Assembly (NCBI RefSeq): GCF_002860365.1
Contig: NZ_NMWT01000028.1
Coordinates: 186,001-250,000 of the forward strand
Direction: 5' to 3'
DNA: 64,000 nucleotides
DNA from: Bifidobacterium parmae
GTDB lineage: Bacteria > Actinomycetota > Actinomycetes > Actinomycetales > Bifidobacteriaceae
The translations under genes and the position numbers were made by a program. Positions 29,764 to 38,490 of the stretch are shown in pieces; the first letter of the stretch is position 1; every line of letters begins with the position of its first letter. Under the pieces are notes generated by a model. The model saw only the letters and a list, made by a program, of their open reading frames with translations. It did not search any database and had not been told where the DNA came from.

Positions 29764-30582
29764 TCATCGTCCTTGTTGGACCGCGTTGGTGTCGTATGGG
29801 TAGTCGCCGATCCAGCTGAAGATGACGGGCACTCCGTCGGCGGGGCATTCCTTGAAGAAGCGGCGCACGTCGTTTTCGGGCACGGTGTCGGGGATGACGA
29901 TGTGCAGGGGTTCGTCGCCGGTCGGGTCGGCGACCCAGGTGAAGCCTTTGGCCCGGGCTTTCCGGGCGAATGCGAGTACCGCGTCCTTGTCCTTCTTGCC
30001 GGCGTGGGAATCGTCGATGTCCGTGGAGGCCACGCCTTGGGTGAAGTCGGGGTTGGCTTGTTCGCACGCCGCGTAGTCACCCTGTCTGGCCGCGTATGGC
30101 GAGCCGGCCAGGTCGGTGGCGGCGTCGGCGATGATGTACGGGAAATCGTCGCCGGTGACGGCGTTGCTGATGGTGCCCGTCGACGTGATGTTCGGGTACA
30201 GGTTCGGGTCGGTGGTCCAATCCCGTGTGATGATGCCGTCGCCGCCGTCGATGATCTTGGGCCGTTTGGGGTTGCCGGCCGCGTCGATCTCCAGCAGGGC
30301 GACCTGGTCGTTGCGTTCCCCCACGACGCGCGCGTCGAATCCTTTCGAGACGAGGCATGCGGCGAACCGGCGCGTGATGGTGGGGATCGGATATGTGTCG
30401 GTCGTATCGTCGAAGCCGGCTTGCGCCGAAACATCCGTCGCGCCGGCGCCGTCCGCTGCGGGACGTGCGGACGGCGCCGTGCAGGACATGAGCGACAGCG
30501 TCATCAGCGTCGCCGCCATGACCGCGGCGAACCGTACGGCCATTCCCGGCACGTCGATGGAAGTTGCGGATATGCGTATCAT
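29764..30582 (-). CDS. Lipoprotein, first gene of the ABC operon
   Basis: A 272-residue lipoprotein with lipobox LSLMSC near residue 35. Same conserved blocks as the protein at 28779-29618 (RFAACLVSKGFDARVV, DYAACEQANPDF, FARKARAKGFTW), so the two are duplicates. ATG 30582 is preferred: GAAGGAGGG lies 8 nt before it; an ATG at 30603 lies ahead of that site. Its promoter region (30583-30721) is shared with the divergent response-regulator gene. Confidence 0.85.
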   Translation of the reverse strand: MIRISATSIDVPGMAVRFAAVMAATLMTLSLMSCTAPSARPAADGAGATDVSAQAGFDDTTDTYPIPTITRRFAACLVSKGFDARVVGERNDQVALLEIDAAGNPKRPKIIDGGDGIITRDWTTDPNLYPNITSTGTISNAVTGDDFPYIIADAATDLAGSPYAARQGDYAACEQANPDFTQGVASTDIDDSHAGKKDKDAVLAFARKARAKGFTWVADPTGDEPLHIVIPDTVPENDVRRFFKECPADGVPVIFSWIGDYPYDTNAVQQGR

Positions 30583-30721
30583 GATGCGGCCCTCCTTCAC
30601 CATCCATCGAACACCGTCCGCGGTGGCGTCCGGGTGGTCGGCGCTCTCACTTTCGCCTTACCTTGGTTCGGGGAGGATAATGGCGGGTATGACGTCCGTC
30701 CTGGACGGGAAGGAGACGGGG

Positions 30722-31393
30722 ATGCGGATACTGATCGTCGAGGACGACCGTGAGCTGACGGCCGCGTTGGATGATGCGCTGCGATACGAAGGGTACGCGA
30801 CCGACGTGGCTTCGACCGGTGTGGAGGCGCTGTCGGCGCTCGCCGACACGGATGTCGACATCGTGCTGCTCGACCGGGATCTGCCGGTCCTCTCCGGCGA
30901 CGCGGTCATGGCGACGATCGCCGCGAACCGTATCCCGGTCGCCGTGATCATGCTCACGGCCGCCGCCGAGATCGGCGACCGGGTCAGCGGGCTCGACCTG
31001 GGGGCCGACGACTATCTGACCAAACCGTTCGCCTACCCGGAGCTGCTCGCCCGCATCCGCGCCCTGCAACGTCGGACCGGCAAAGGGCTCGCCGTCCAAG
31101 CGGTCCTGACGCGCGGCGACCTGACTCTCGATTCGACGCGACGGCTCGTGTTCCGCGACCACGGGCGCACGCTCGTCAGGCTCACGCCCAAGGAGTACGG
31201 CGTGCTCCTGGAGCTCATGCGCGCCGACGGCGGCTACGTGGGCGTGGACGAACTCTATCGGAGCGTCTGGGACGGCGACGGCACGGGAGAGCCCTCCGAT
31301 GTGGTCAAGACCACCGTATACTCGCTGCGGCGCAAACTCGGCGGCCGCGACCTGATCGTCTCCACCCGCGGCGAAGGATACCGACTCGCATGA
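30722..31393 (+). CDS. OmpR-family response regulator
   Basis: A 223-residue regulator. The receiver domain starts MRILIVEDDRE, the phosphorylated aspartate is Asp51 in VLLDRDLPV, and the conserved KPF lies near residue 100. The C-terminal winged helix shows the OmpR pattern (LTPKEYGVLLELM, TTVYSLRRKLGG, STRGEGYRLA). AAGGAGACGGGG precedes the ATG. Its stop overlaps the start of the kinase gene. The obvious targets are the divergent lipoprotein/ABC operon and itself. Confidence 0.94.
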   Translation: MRILIVEDDRELTAALDDALRYEGYATDVASTGVEALSALADTDVDIVLLDRDLPVLSGDAVMATIAANRIPVAVIMLTAAAEIGDRVSGLDLGADDYLTKPFAYPELLARIRALQRRTGKGLAVQAVLTRGDLTLDSTRRLVFRDHGRTLVRLTPKEYGVLLELMRADGGYVGVDELYRSVWDGDGTGEPSDVVKTTVYSLRRKLGGRDLIVSTRGEGYRLA

Positions 31394-32976
31394 CCGGCGA
31401 AACCGACAAGACGACGTATACCGCCGAGGACAGGACGCTCCCCGTCGCCGGCTCCGGAGGGAAACCCGGTGTCCGGCGTCGCATCGCCGCATGCCTCAGA
31501 GGGGTACGCGACAGGATCCGTCCCAGGACGTTCCGCGCGAAGCTCACGCTCGCCATCGGTCTCGTGTTTCTCATCGCCCTCGGCTCGGCCACCATCGTAC
31601 AGATGTTCGTCATCAACGGCATGTTCTCCTATGCGATGACCATCACCTATGAAAACGGTCAGGACGGGAAGGGGAACGGCTCGAACGGATCGTCGTCGGA
31701 CAACGACGACTATCTGTCGGCCCAGGGCTGGTCCACGGACCCCGATCCCGACACATGGATCCGATCGCACCGTTCCACGGGAGGGGACGCCCCCGATTTC
31801 CTCGGCTCCTCAAGCGACGGGAAGGGCGAGGGAAGCGCCAGCGGACGGATCAACGGCGAACCGTACCGCGTCGACTGGGGCGGCGACGGATCGTTCACCA
31901 TCCGCACGCCCTACGGGGTCTCCGTATGGAACCAGAACACCATCGCCAACGGGCTGCGCATCAGCGCCGCCATCATCTTCGTCGCCTTCGGCGCGATCAG
32001 CATCCTCGTCATCTGGATCGTCACCTCGCGTATGGCGAAACGTCTGCAATCCATCAGCGACCAGGCCGCCGCGCTCGACCCCTCCGATCTCGGCACGCGC
32101 ATCGACGTGGGACGCGGGGACACAGCGAGACGACGCCGTCGGCGGAACCGCCGACAGGCGATGGGACGGGACGTGCACGACGACGAAGTCACCCGTCTCG
32201 GCGATTCCATCAACGGGATGCTCGACCGCATCCAGGCCGCCTCCGAAGCGGAACGTCGGTTCGTGTCGAACGCGTCGCACGAGCTGCGCACGCCCATCGC
32301 CGCCGTCGAGACGAACCTCGACGCGCCCCTCGCGCAAGGGCGTTTCCCCGCCGACGTGGAACCTTCCGTACGTCGCGCGCTCGCCGCCAACCGGCGCGGC
32401 GCCGAACTGGTCGGCGCGCTGCTGACGCTCTCACGCATCCAAAGCGGCGCGTACGGCAAGCTCGCGCACGACGATACCGCGGATGCCGGCGACGCCACGG
32501 ACGGATCGACGGACATCGTCGCCTGCGTGAAAGACGCCCTGGCGGACATGGACGAGGAGATCGCCGCACGCGGCATCGCCGTCGCCATCGACACGGGCGG
32601 GCATGACGATGTCGCGGCGAAGACGGACCCGACGCTGATGCGGCTCGCCGTCGGCAATCTCATCCGCAACGCCGTCATGCACAACATGGACTCGGGAGGA
32701 TCCGTCGACGTGACGTTCACCCGTGAGGACGACCGCCTCCGGCTGACGATCGGCAACACCACCGCGGAACGGCTGCCCGACGATCTGACCGAACTCGTCC
32801 AGCCGTTCCATCGCGGCGCGAACTCCCGCATCAGCGCCGTCTCCGGCGTGGGACTCGGCCTGTCCATCGCCGACGCCGCATGCGAGGCGATGGACGTGAC
32901 GCTGCGCCTGTGGAGGGAAGAACGGGAGGGAGCTGACCGTTTCCTCGCTGGAATCGACGGAATCCCCGTGGCGTAG
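31390..32976 (+). CDS. Sensor histidine kinase with HAMP domain
   Basis: A 528-residue kinase. Membrane helix 1 is near residues 52-75, an outside sensor loop of about 110 Gly/Ser/Asp-rich residues follows, and helix 2 is near 195-215. A HAMP domain comes next, interrupted by a basic stretch (TARRRRRRNRR). The phosphorylated His is in SNASHELRTPIAAVE, the N box is NLIRNAVMHN and the G box is GVGLGLSIADAA. Coupled by ATGA to the OmpR-type regulator. The Gly/Ser/Asp-rich sensor loop gives no hint of the signal. Confidence 0.93.
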   Translation: MTGETDKTTYTAEDRTLPVAGSGGKPGVRRRIAACLRGVRDRIRPRTFRAKLTLAIGLVFLIALGSATIVQMFVINGMFSYAMTITYENGQDGKGNGSNGSSSDNDDYLSAQGWSTDPDPDTWIRSHRSTGGDAPDFLGSSSDGKGEGSASGRINGEPYRVDWGGDGSFTIRTPYGVSVWNQNTIANGLRISAAIIFVAFGAISILVIWIVTSRMAKRLQSISDQAAALDPSDLGTRIDVGRGDTARRRRRRNRRQAMGRDVHDDEVTRLGDSINGMLDRIQAASEAERRFVSNASHELRTPIAAVETNLDAPLAQGRFPADVEPSVRRALAANRRGAELVGALLTLSRIQSGAYGKLAHDDTADAGDATDGSTDIVACVKDALADMDEEIAARGIAVAIDTGGHDDVAAKTDPTLMRLAVGNLIRNAVMHNMDSGGSVDVTFTREDDRLRLTIGNTTAERLPDDLTELVQPFHRGANSRISAVSGVGLGLSIADAACEAMDVTLRLWREEREGADRFLAGIDGIPVA

Positions 32977-32997
32977 GCCGTATCCGATGGAGGCGGC

Positions 32998-33612
32998 TCA
33001 GGCGAGCGAGGCGCCGAGCTCCCTGATGCCGTCGAGCTGCCTGGCGGCGGCCTCGCGCTTGGCGGGGTCGTCGTCGCCCATCGAGAGGTTGTCGACGTAG
33101 ACGATCTCGACGTCCTTCACGCCGCAGTACTTCATGAACGTCTGGCGGCGGATCTGGTTGTCCAGAGCCTCGCCGATCCCGTCGGACTCGTACCAGGATT
33201 CCGGGCCGCCGGTGAGCATGATGACGCGCACCGTCTTGCCGGCGAGCGCGCCGGGAGTGCCGTCGGCGTTGTAGGCGAAGCCGCGGCAGATGACGCGGTC
33301 GAAGAGGCCTTTGATCATGGCGGGCATGGTGTACCAGTAGATGGGGAAGACGAGTGTGATCACGTCGGCTTGGGCGAGTCGGGTCTGGATGGCGGCGACG
33401 TCTTCGGGCATGTCGGCTTTGCCGAGGTAGTGGGCGCGGTCGGCGCTGGTGTAGACGGGGTTGAATCCGGCGTCGTACAGGTCGAGGATGCGGGTTTCGC
33501 CGCCGTGTGCGTGGAATCCTTCGGCGAAGGCGTTGCCGGCGGCGTTGGTGAGGCTGTGGTGTTCGGGGTTGGCGGTGATGATGAGCGCGGTGCGTGTGGT
33601 GGTTGTGTTCAT
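32998..33612 (-). CDS. NAD(P)H-dependent quinone reductase, flavodoxin fold
   Basis: A 204-residue member of the Flavodoxin_2 family (MdaB/KefF/NQO1-like). Visible: ALIITANPEHHSL phosphate loop, VITLVFPIYWYTMPAMIKGLFDRV core, and a GG..SWY segment. Predicted to bind FMN or FAD and reduce quinones or related compounds by two electrons. ATG 33612 fits the family N-terminus; only GGA lies before it. It converges with the kinase gene. Confidence 0.88.
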   Translation of the reverse strand: MNTTTTRTALIITANPEHHSLTNAAGNAFAEGFHAHGGETRILDLYDAGFNPVYTSADRAHYLGKADMPEDVAAIQTRLAQADVITLVFPIYWYTMPAMIKGLFDRVICRGFAYNADGTPGALAGKTVRVIMLTGGPESWYESDGIGEALDNQIRRQTFMKYCGVKDVEIVYVDNLSMGDDDPAKREAAARQLDGIRELGASLA

Positions 33613-33711
33613 GGTTCCATTGTCTCGCCGTGCCGGACGGGTTGGGGCGGGTGGCGTGGCTGGTGGTTCCGTGGCGTGTGTGGTTGTTTTGTGGGGTGGC
33701 GTGGTCGTCGG

Positions 33712-33741
33712 TTGACTTCGTGCAGGGCTTGCGTGTAGCAT
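33712..33741 (+). promoter_or_regulatory. Promoter in the 33613-33868 gap
   Basis: TTGACT (33712-33717), 18-nt spacer, TAGCAT (33736-33741), preceded by TG at the extended -10 position. It would drive the small gene at 33869 with a leader of about 120 nt. The rest of the gap is unusually rich in G and T on this strand and holds no gene. Confidence 0.6.
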
Positions 33742-33868
33742 GCGGGTGTCAGTATGTAGGTTCCGCGGCTATGGCAGCCGTTCGAAGCGTTGGTCATCGC
33801 CGTCGTTATTCCGTTTGTTCCGTCTGCCGGGGTTCCGGCGGCTGTTTGTTCGTTCAGGAGAGTTCCAT

Positions 33869-34147
33869 ATGAGATTCATCGCTGTCGATTCGACGTTCGA
33901 TCATGATTCGCGTGCGGTTGATGTGCCGGAGGGCGTGCGTGTCCGGATCACCCGGTTGACGCCGCATCTTGATTATGATGTGGCCGTCACGGTGCCGGAG
34001 GGCATGCTTCCGGCGTTGAGGGAGACCACGCCGGGCGCGTTGATCGTGGGTGGGGCGATGGTGCATCATCGTTCGTTCCGTGAGCTTGATGAGGCGGAGC
34101 GTTGGGCCCGGGATTTCACCGATGGTCTGCGCGGCGTGGCCGTGTGA
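33869..34147 (+). CDS. Small hypothetical protein
   Basis: A 92-residue soluble protein (MRFIAVDSTFDHDSRAVD...) with no recognised domain. The pattern suggests alternating strands and an amphipathic C-terminal helix (FRELDEAERWARDFTDGL). AGGAGAG precedes the ATG. It converges on nfo. Confidence 0.6.
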   Translation: MRFIAVDSTFDHDSRAVDVPEGVRVRITRLTPHLDYDVAVTVPEGMLPALRETTPGALIVGGAMVHHRSFRELDEAERWARDFTDGLRGVAV

Positions 34148-34198
34148 CGACGGTGCATGGGCCGGGCGCGCGCTTCGACGGCGTCTCCCCCTGACCGA

Positions 34199-35059
34199 TT
34201 AGTTCTTCCGTAGTCCGCGCAGCAGGGCGATCTCCTCGCGGTGCGTGTCGGGTGTGGTCTCCTTGGTTTCGAGGATCATCGGCAGCGTGTTCATGCGCGG
34301 GTCGTTGACGAGGCGGGTGAAGAACGGCAGGCCGAGCTTGCCGTCGCCGATGTTGGCGTGCCGGTCCTTGTGGGAGGCGAGGCCGTACATGGAGTCGTTC
34401 GCGTGGATGGCTTTGACCTTGTCGAGGCCAATGATGTCGTCGAGTTTCCGGATCACCTCGTCGTAGTCGTCGATGAGGTCGTAGCCGGCGTCGCACACGT
34501 GGCAGGTGTCGAACGTGACGCCCACGTTATCGGAATCCGCGAGCCGGTCGATGATGGAGGCGAGTTCCTCGAAGCTGCGTCCGCATTCGGTGCCTTTGCC
34601 GGCCATGGTCTCCAGGAGGATCGTGATGCCCGTGCCGGCCGCCTGCTCGCGTACGCGGTCGAGGGCTTCGGCGATCAGCCGGCATCCGGTTTCCGCGCCT
34701 TGTCCCACGTGGGAGCCGGGGTGGATGTTGAGGTAGGTCTCCTGGCCGGCTGCGCGGATGGGGGCGAGCAGATGCAGGTCTTCGGCGAGCGCGTCGATGG
34801 CGAACGCCCGTTTGGCCGGGTCCTTGCCGGCGAGGTTGTACACGTAGGGCGCGTGGACGACGAGCGGCCCGTAGTGTTCCGCGGCCAGTCGCGCGCCGAA
34901 CGCGGCCGCCCCGTCCGGGTCGAGGGCTTTCGACCGTCTGCCGTATGGGGAGCGTGGGAAGAACGCGAACGTGGTGCCGCGTTCCGCGTGGGAGCGTTCG
35001 ATGAGCTTGTCCCATCCGCCCGCGGTGGACAGGTGCGATCCGATGAGCAGTTCCGTCAT
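34199..35059 (-). CDS. nfo: Endonuclease IV (AP endonuclease)
   Basis: A 286-residue DNA repair enzyme that cuts 5' of abasic sites. The metal-binding pattern is complete: IGSHLSTAGGW, YLNIHPGSHVGQG, ETMAGKGTECG, VTFDTCHVCDAGYD, HANDSMYGLASHKDRHANIGDG. AAAGGCGA precedes ATG 35059. Confidence 0.96.
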   Translation of the reverse strand: MTELLIGSHLSTAGGWDKLIERSHAERGTTFAFFPRSPYGRRSKALDPDGAAAFGARLAAEHYGPLVVHAPYVYNLAGKDPAKRAFAIDALAEDLHLLAPIRAAGQETYLNIHPGSHVGQGAETGCRLIAEALDRVREQAAGTGITILLETMAGKGTECGRSFEELASIIDRLADSDNVGVTFDTCHVCDAGYDLIDDYDEVIRKLDDIIGLDKVKAIHANDSMYGLASHKDRHANIGDGKLGLPFFTRLVNDPRMNTLPMILETKETTPDTHREEIALLRGLRKN

Positions 35060-35141
35060 ATCGTCGCCTTTCGTGTGGTGTCGCGTATGGTCTTCCATGC
35101 GGTGTTCCGTGGCCGCGTGCCGCGGGGCGGCCGCGTTGCCG

Positions 35142-35633
35142 TCAGCCGTTGCCGTGATCTATCTCGGTCCAGGTTGTGCCGTCGTCGCCGAGCAGGAGAT
35201 ACCAGGTCATGGTTTGGGATCCGTGGCCGAGCGACGGTTCGGAGCCGTCGCAGGTGAAATCGACGTCGGCCATGAGTATGCGGTCGCGGCCGTAGCGTTT
35301 GTACGCCTCGTAGATGCTGGACGAGTAGCTTGGGGATTCGCGTTTGGTCTTGTCCTCCAGGTCCAGGATCCGATCGGTCCGCGTCTCGTCGTAGGCGACC
35401 TTGTCCAGCGTGCATCCGCTGAAGCTGGTGAATGCGTTCGCGATCGTCTTGCCGGCGGCGTCGAGCTGTCGCCGTGTGAACCGGTCAGAGGCGGAGTACG
35501 TGTATCGCGCGTGCGCGATATCGCCCGGCCTGTCCGACCACCATAGTGCGAACGCGAACAGTCCCACGACGGCCAGGACGATGATGGCGACGATGACGAC
35601 TCCCCACCGTGCCCCTCGGTCATGCTCCTTCAT
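35142..35633 (-). CDS. Membrane-anchored hypothetical protein
   Basis: A 163-residue protein with one N-terminal membrane helix (VVIVAIIVLAVVGLFAFALWW) and an outside domain of about 125 residues with two cysteines (SGCTLDK, FTCDGSE). AAGGAGGCGGAACG precedes the ATG. Upstream of nfo on the same strand. Family not recognised. Confidence 0.75.
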   Translation of the reverse strand: MKEHDRGARWGVVIVAIIVLAVVGLFAFALWWSDRPGDIAHARYTYSASDRFTRRQLDAAGKTIANAFTSFSGCTLDKVAYDETRTDRILDLEDKTKRESPSYSSSIYEAYKRYGRDRILMADVDFTCDGSEPSLGHGSQTMTWYLLLGDDGTTWTEIDHGNG

Positions 35634-35790
35634 CGTTCCGCCTCCTTATGGGTCATTCGTGGTTCTCATAGTCTAGGGCTTTCCTCTGATTGGATGGAAG
35701 CTGTCGCCATGTTCAGGTGTTCATCGTCTCGTTCTCGTTGGCGCTTTCGACGAGCTCCAGTCATCGGGAGGTCCCGACCTGGTCTCTGTA

Positions 35791-35827
35791 GTTTGAATCG
35801 TGTCTGCGGCTCAGACACGATTCAAAC
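35791..35827. repeat. 16-bp-stem palindrome sharing arms with 5705-5728
   Basis: GTTTGAATCGTGTCTG (35791-35806), loop CGGCT, CAGACACGATTCAAAC (35812-35827). The inner GAATCGTGTC / GACACGATTC arms are identical to the palindrome at 5705-5728, 30 kb away. No T-tract follows on either strand, so it is not an ordinary terminator. Confidence 0.75.
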
Positions 35828-35949
35828 ACGATGCCCCTGGGAACAGCGAAATCGACGGCAATCAGCGAATCCGTCGAAGATAACAGAATCGGCTTCATTG
35901 CAACGAGAACGCAACTGACGAAACTCACGGAAACCAGCGAAGCGACCGC

Positions 35950-36086
35950 TCAAACTAGCATGCGGCCGTAGGGCCGGAACCCGATGCGGACCAAGCCCGG
36001 GGTTTCCGTCAGCAACGCCTCTCCCATGCGCCCGACCTGCGCCGCATCCACCGGCTCGGCGAGGAACAGCCACAGGTTCCCTCCAT
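35950..36086 (-). pseudogene. C-terminal remnant of an unidentified protein
   Basis: A reading frame without a start ends in GLVRIGFRPYGRMLV and a TGA, preceded by GGNLWLFLAEPVDAAQ. It looks like genuine protein sequence, but its upstream part runs into the end of the VOC gene in another frame. Probably the tail of a deleted gene. Confidence 0.35.
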
Positions 36087-36094
36087 CCTGATTC

Positions 36095-36628
36095 TCACTC
36101 GGACGAATTGCGCGCCGTGACCGGCCCGTCGCCGGCGTCGGTCAATGGATTGTCAGGCATATCGGGGAGGGACGTGTCCGATTGATTCGCCGCAGACTGG
36201 TCGGGATGTTCGCGTGCGTTCGTTTCCGGATGACCGTACCAGCCGGACCAGTCGGTGACGGCTTCGATGTTGTTGCCGTCCGGGTCGAGGACGAACGCGG
36301 AATAGTAGCCGGGATGGTAGGGGCGCGGGCCGGGCGCGCCGTTGTCGCGGCCTCCGGCGGCGAGCGCGCGCGTATAGAACGCGCATACGGCGGCCTTGTC
36401 GGGGGCGAGGAACGCGATGTGGGTGATCGGGCACGGCCGCCGCGTCGTGTCGGGTCCGTCGGCGGGCGACAGGTAGAAGTCGGAGTGCGGGGTGCCGTCG
36501 TCGACGCCGAATCCGAGCGTGGGCTCGTGGTGGGCTTTGACGATGTAACCGAGCGGGGCGAGCGCCTGCGTGTAGAAGGCGATGCTGCGGTCGATGTCAC
36601 GTACCTTGAGCGTCAGATGGTCGAGCAT
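36095..36628 (-). CDS. VOC family (glyoxalase/dioxygenase-like) protein
   Basis: A 177-residue protein. Residues 1 to about 125 form a single VOC module (MLDHLTLKVRDIDRSIAFYTQALAPLGY, ITHIAFLAPDKAAVCAFYTRAL, FVLDPDGNNIEAV), followed by a 50-residue hydrophilic tail. The metal-binding positions His4 and the Glu in NNIEAV are present. AGTGGAGGC precedes ATG 36628. Similar proteins act on small thiols or antibiotics; the substrate is unknown. Confidence 0.85.
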   Translation of the reverse strand: MLDHLTLKVRDIDRSIAFYTQALAPLGYIVKAHHEPTLGFGVDDGTPHSDFYLSPADGPDTTRRPCPITHIAFLAPDKAAVCAFYTRALAAGGRDNGAPGPRPYHPGYYSAFVLDPDGNNIEAVTDWSGWYGHPETNAREHPDQSAANQSDTSLPDMPDNPLTDAGDGPVTARNSSE

Positions 36629-36697
36629 GCCTCCACTGTAGCGCGGAGGCTCGTGGCGCGGACGGCGTGGCATGCGCGCAGCCCGCGCTCCCCCGGT

Positions 36698-37762
36698 TCA
36701 GCCGAGCCGGTATGCGGCGGCCGCGGAGCCCATCGCAAGGGACGCGGTCCTCGCGTGCTCCCGGCATTGGCGGTACGCCTGTTGGAGGGCGGCGACGACG
36801 GCGAGCGTGCGTTCCGCGTCGGTGTCGCCCGGTTGGACGGTGATGGCGTCCAATGCGCGCTGGCCGAGCGCCTGGAACCGGCTTTGCACGGGTTGCGGCC
36901 ATTTCGCGTATCCGATTGCCGTGGGGAAGATGTCGGTGACGAGCCGGCGCGCATAGTCGGTTTTCGCCTCGTCGGGCAGTCCGGCGATGGTGGCGAAGAC
37001 GAGCACCCAGTCACGGTGCAGGGATTCGCAGACTTGTCCGATCGTCGGCAGGTCGGCGGCGGGCTGTGTGCGGAGCTCCTTGGCGGTCCCGTCCGCCGTG
37101 GCGATCTCCTGCGAGGCGGCTGGTGCGGACGGTTCGGCCGTCGGGTTCGCGGTCCGCTTGCCGGGGGCGGGTCTGCCGTCCGCGGCGGATTTGAGTTTCA
37201 GCGTCTCGCAGGCGCAGGCCGCCTCGTCGCGCATCGTGGGCCATTGGTCTTCGGGGACCGGCTTGTAGGTGAAGTCGAGCGCCTCGCACACCGGTTCGGC
37301 GATCTGGAGGAACCGGGTGCGGGTGATGCGCCCTTTGCGGCCGCTCGTCCATCGGATCGAGGTCGCGGCCCAGATGATGCTGGGGCTGTTCGGGCAGGGC
37401 GCGACGATGAGCGGCTCCCCGTCGGCCTTGGGCATGGTGGCACGGTCGCGGTCGGTGAACAGGGTGACCAGTCGGATGTCGCGTCGTTTCGCCTTGCGGC
37501 GTTTGCGCGTGTCCTTGTCCTGCGTCCTGCTGTGCAGACCCCAGGAGCCGATCTCGAACGCTGCCTTCCGGTCGGGGAAGTACATGTCGAGCTCCTGGCC
37601 GTCCAACTGCTCCGTATCCCCCTGGACGATCGTCTCGTCGGGCAGCAGCCACGCGAAATACGAGTGGAACAACGCTTCCTCATAGGAAACCGGCATGCGG
37701 GACCAGCCTTTCGGATCTGTGGGACACCATCGGGACTCTGCGAACATGATAGCCGTGGTCAC
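36698..37762 (-). CDS. Protein with a Vsr-like PD-(D/E)XK motif, coupled to a two-component operon
   Basis: Up to 354 residues from a GTG start at 37762. Residues about 55-105 match the pattern of Vsr-type/treble-clef-associated nuclease folds: GQELDMYFPDRKAAFEIG (Asp59, Glu70), WGLHS (His77), then KDTRKRRKAKRRDIRLVTLF. The middle (about 195-230) is a Pro/Ala-rich linker. The last 120 residues are mostly helical, without known motif. The GTG overlaps the TGA of the response-regulator gene (GTGA), suggesting translational coupling. ATGs at 37747 and 37696 are other possible starts. Nuclease activity is inferred from motif only. Confidence 0.7.
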   Translation of the reverse strand: MTTAIMFAESRWCPTDPKGWSRMPVSYEEALFHSYFAWLLPDETIVQGDTEQLDGQELDMYFPDRKAAFEIGSWGLHSRTQDKDTRKRRKAKRRDIRLVTLFTDRDRATMPKADGEPLIVAPCPNSPSIIWAATSIRWTSGRKGRITRTRFLQIAEPVCEALDFTYKPVPEDQWPTMRDEAACACETLKLKSAADGRPAPGKRTANPTAEPSAPAASQEIATADGTAKELRTQPAADLPTIGQVCESLHRDWVLVFATIAGLPDEAKTDYARRLVTDIFPTAIGYAKWPQPVQSRFQALGQRALDAITVQPGDTDAERTLAVVAALQQAYRQCREHARTASLAMGSAAAAYRLG

Positions 37763-38490
37763 GCCGTGCGTCCCATGCCGGTCTTGTACCAGGCGACGAC
37801 GATCTGCACGCGGTCGCGCATGCCGAGCTTGGCGAGGATGCGCGTCACCGTGCGTTTGACGGAATCCGCCTGTATGGTGAGCCGTTCGCCGATCTCCGCG
37901 TTCGTCAATCCTTCGGCGACGAGTGCGGCGACATCCAGTTCGCGTGGCGTGAGCCGGTCGAACAATCCACGTCCCGCCGATCCCGTCGCGTCGGCGTGGG
38001 CGGCGGGCGCGGCCGTCTCTCCGGCCGGAGCGGATGCGGCGCGCGGCACGCCGTGCGCGATCACCTCGCGTGTGATGCGCGGCGTGAGGATCGCGTCGCC
38101 CTCGTATACGGCGTGGACGGCGTGCCGCAATTGTTCGGCGGTCACGTCCTTCAACAGGAATCCGGATGCGCCCGCGTTGAGCCCGCTGTACGCGTAGGAG
38201 TCCTCGTCGTAGGTGGTGAGGATGAGCACGCGGATCCGCGGATGGCGGGCGCGGATGCGTCGCGTGGCGTCGATGCCGTCCATGACGGGCATGCGCACGT
38301 CCATGAGCACCACGTCGGGCAGATCCTCATCATGCATCGCGTGCAACACGTCCAACGCGGCGCGGCCGTCACCGGCCTGCGCGACGACCTTCAACGTCCG
38401 GTCGACGCCGATCATCATCGAGAAGCCGAGTCGCATGGCCGTCTGGTCATCCACGAGCATCACCTTGATGGGCTTGTCGTCGCTTATCAT
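37759..38490 (-). CDS. NarL-family response regulator
   Basis: A 243-residue regulator: receiver domain with MLVDDQ and phosphorylated Asp64 (VVLMDVRMPV), Lys in FLLKDVTAEQL, and a C-terminal LuxR-type HTH (LTPRELDVAALVAEGLTNAEIGERL). AAGGGAACG precedes ATG 38490. Start overlaps the kinase stop; stop overlaps the next gene's GTG. In the same operon as a LanFEG-like exporter, so it probably controls that exporter. Confidence 0.93.
   Translation of the reverse strand: MISDDKPIKVMLVDDQTAMRLGFSMMIGVDRTLKVVAQAGDGRAALDVLHAMHDEDLPDVVLMDVRMPVMDGIDATRRIRARHPRIRVLILTTYDEDSYAYSGLNAGASGFLLKDVTAEQLRHAVHAVYEGDAILTPRITREVIAHGVPRAASAPAGETAAPAAHADATGSAGRGLFDRLTPRELDVAALVAEGLTNAEIGERLTIQADSVKRTVTRILAKLGMRDRVQIVVAWYKTGMGRTA

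Larger units (their letters stand above)
35660..36094. other. Gene-free stretch with a 16-bp palindrome and a coding remnant
   Basis: No intact gene is visible between the membrane-anchored protein and the VOC gene. It holds a long hairpin at 35791-35827 and a fragment of coding sequence at its right end, each listed separately. Confidence 0.6.

Noticed and set aside
36182-38197. 671-codon plus-strand frame
   Set aside because: Antisense to the VOC, PD-(D/E)XK-like and regulator genes, all of which show real motifs.
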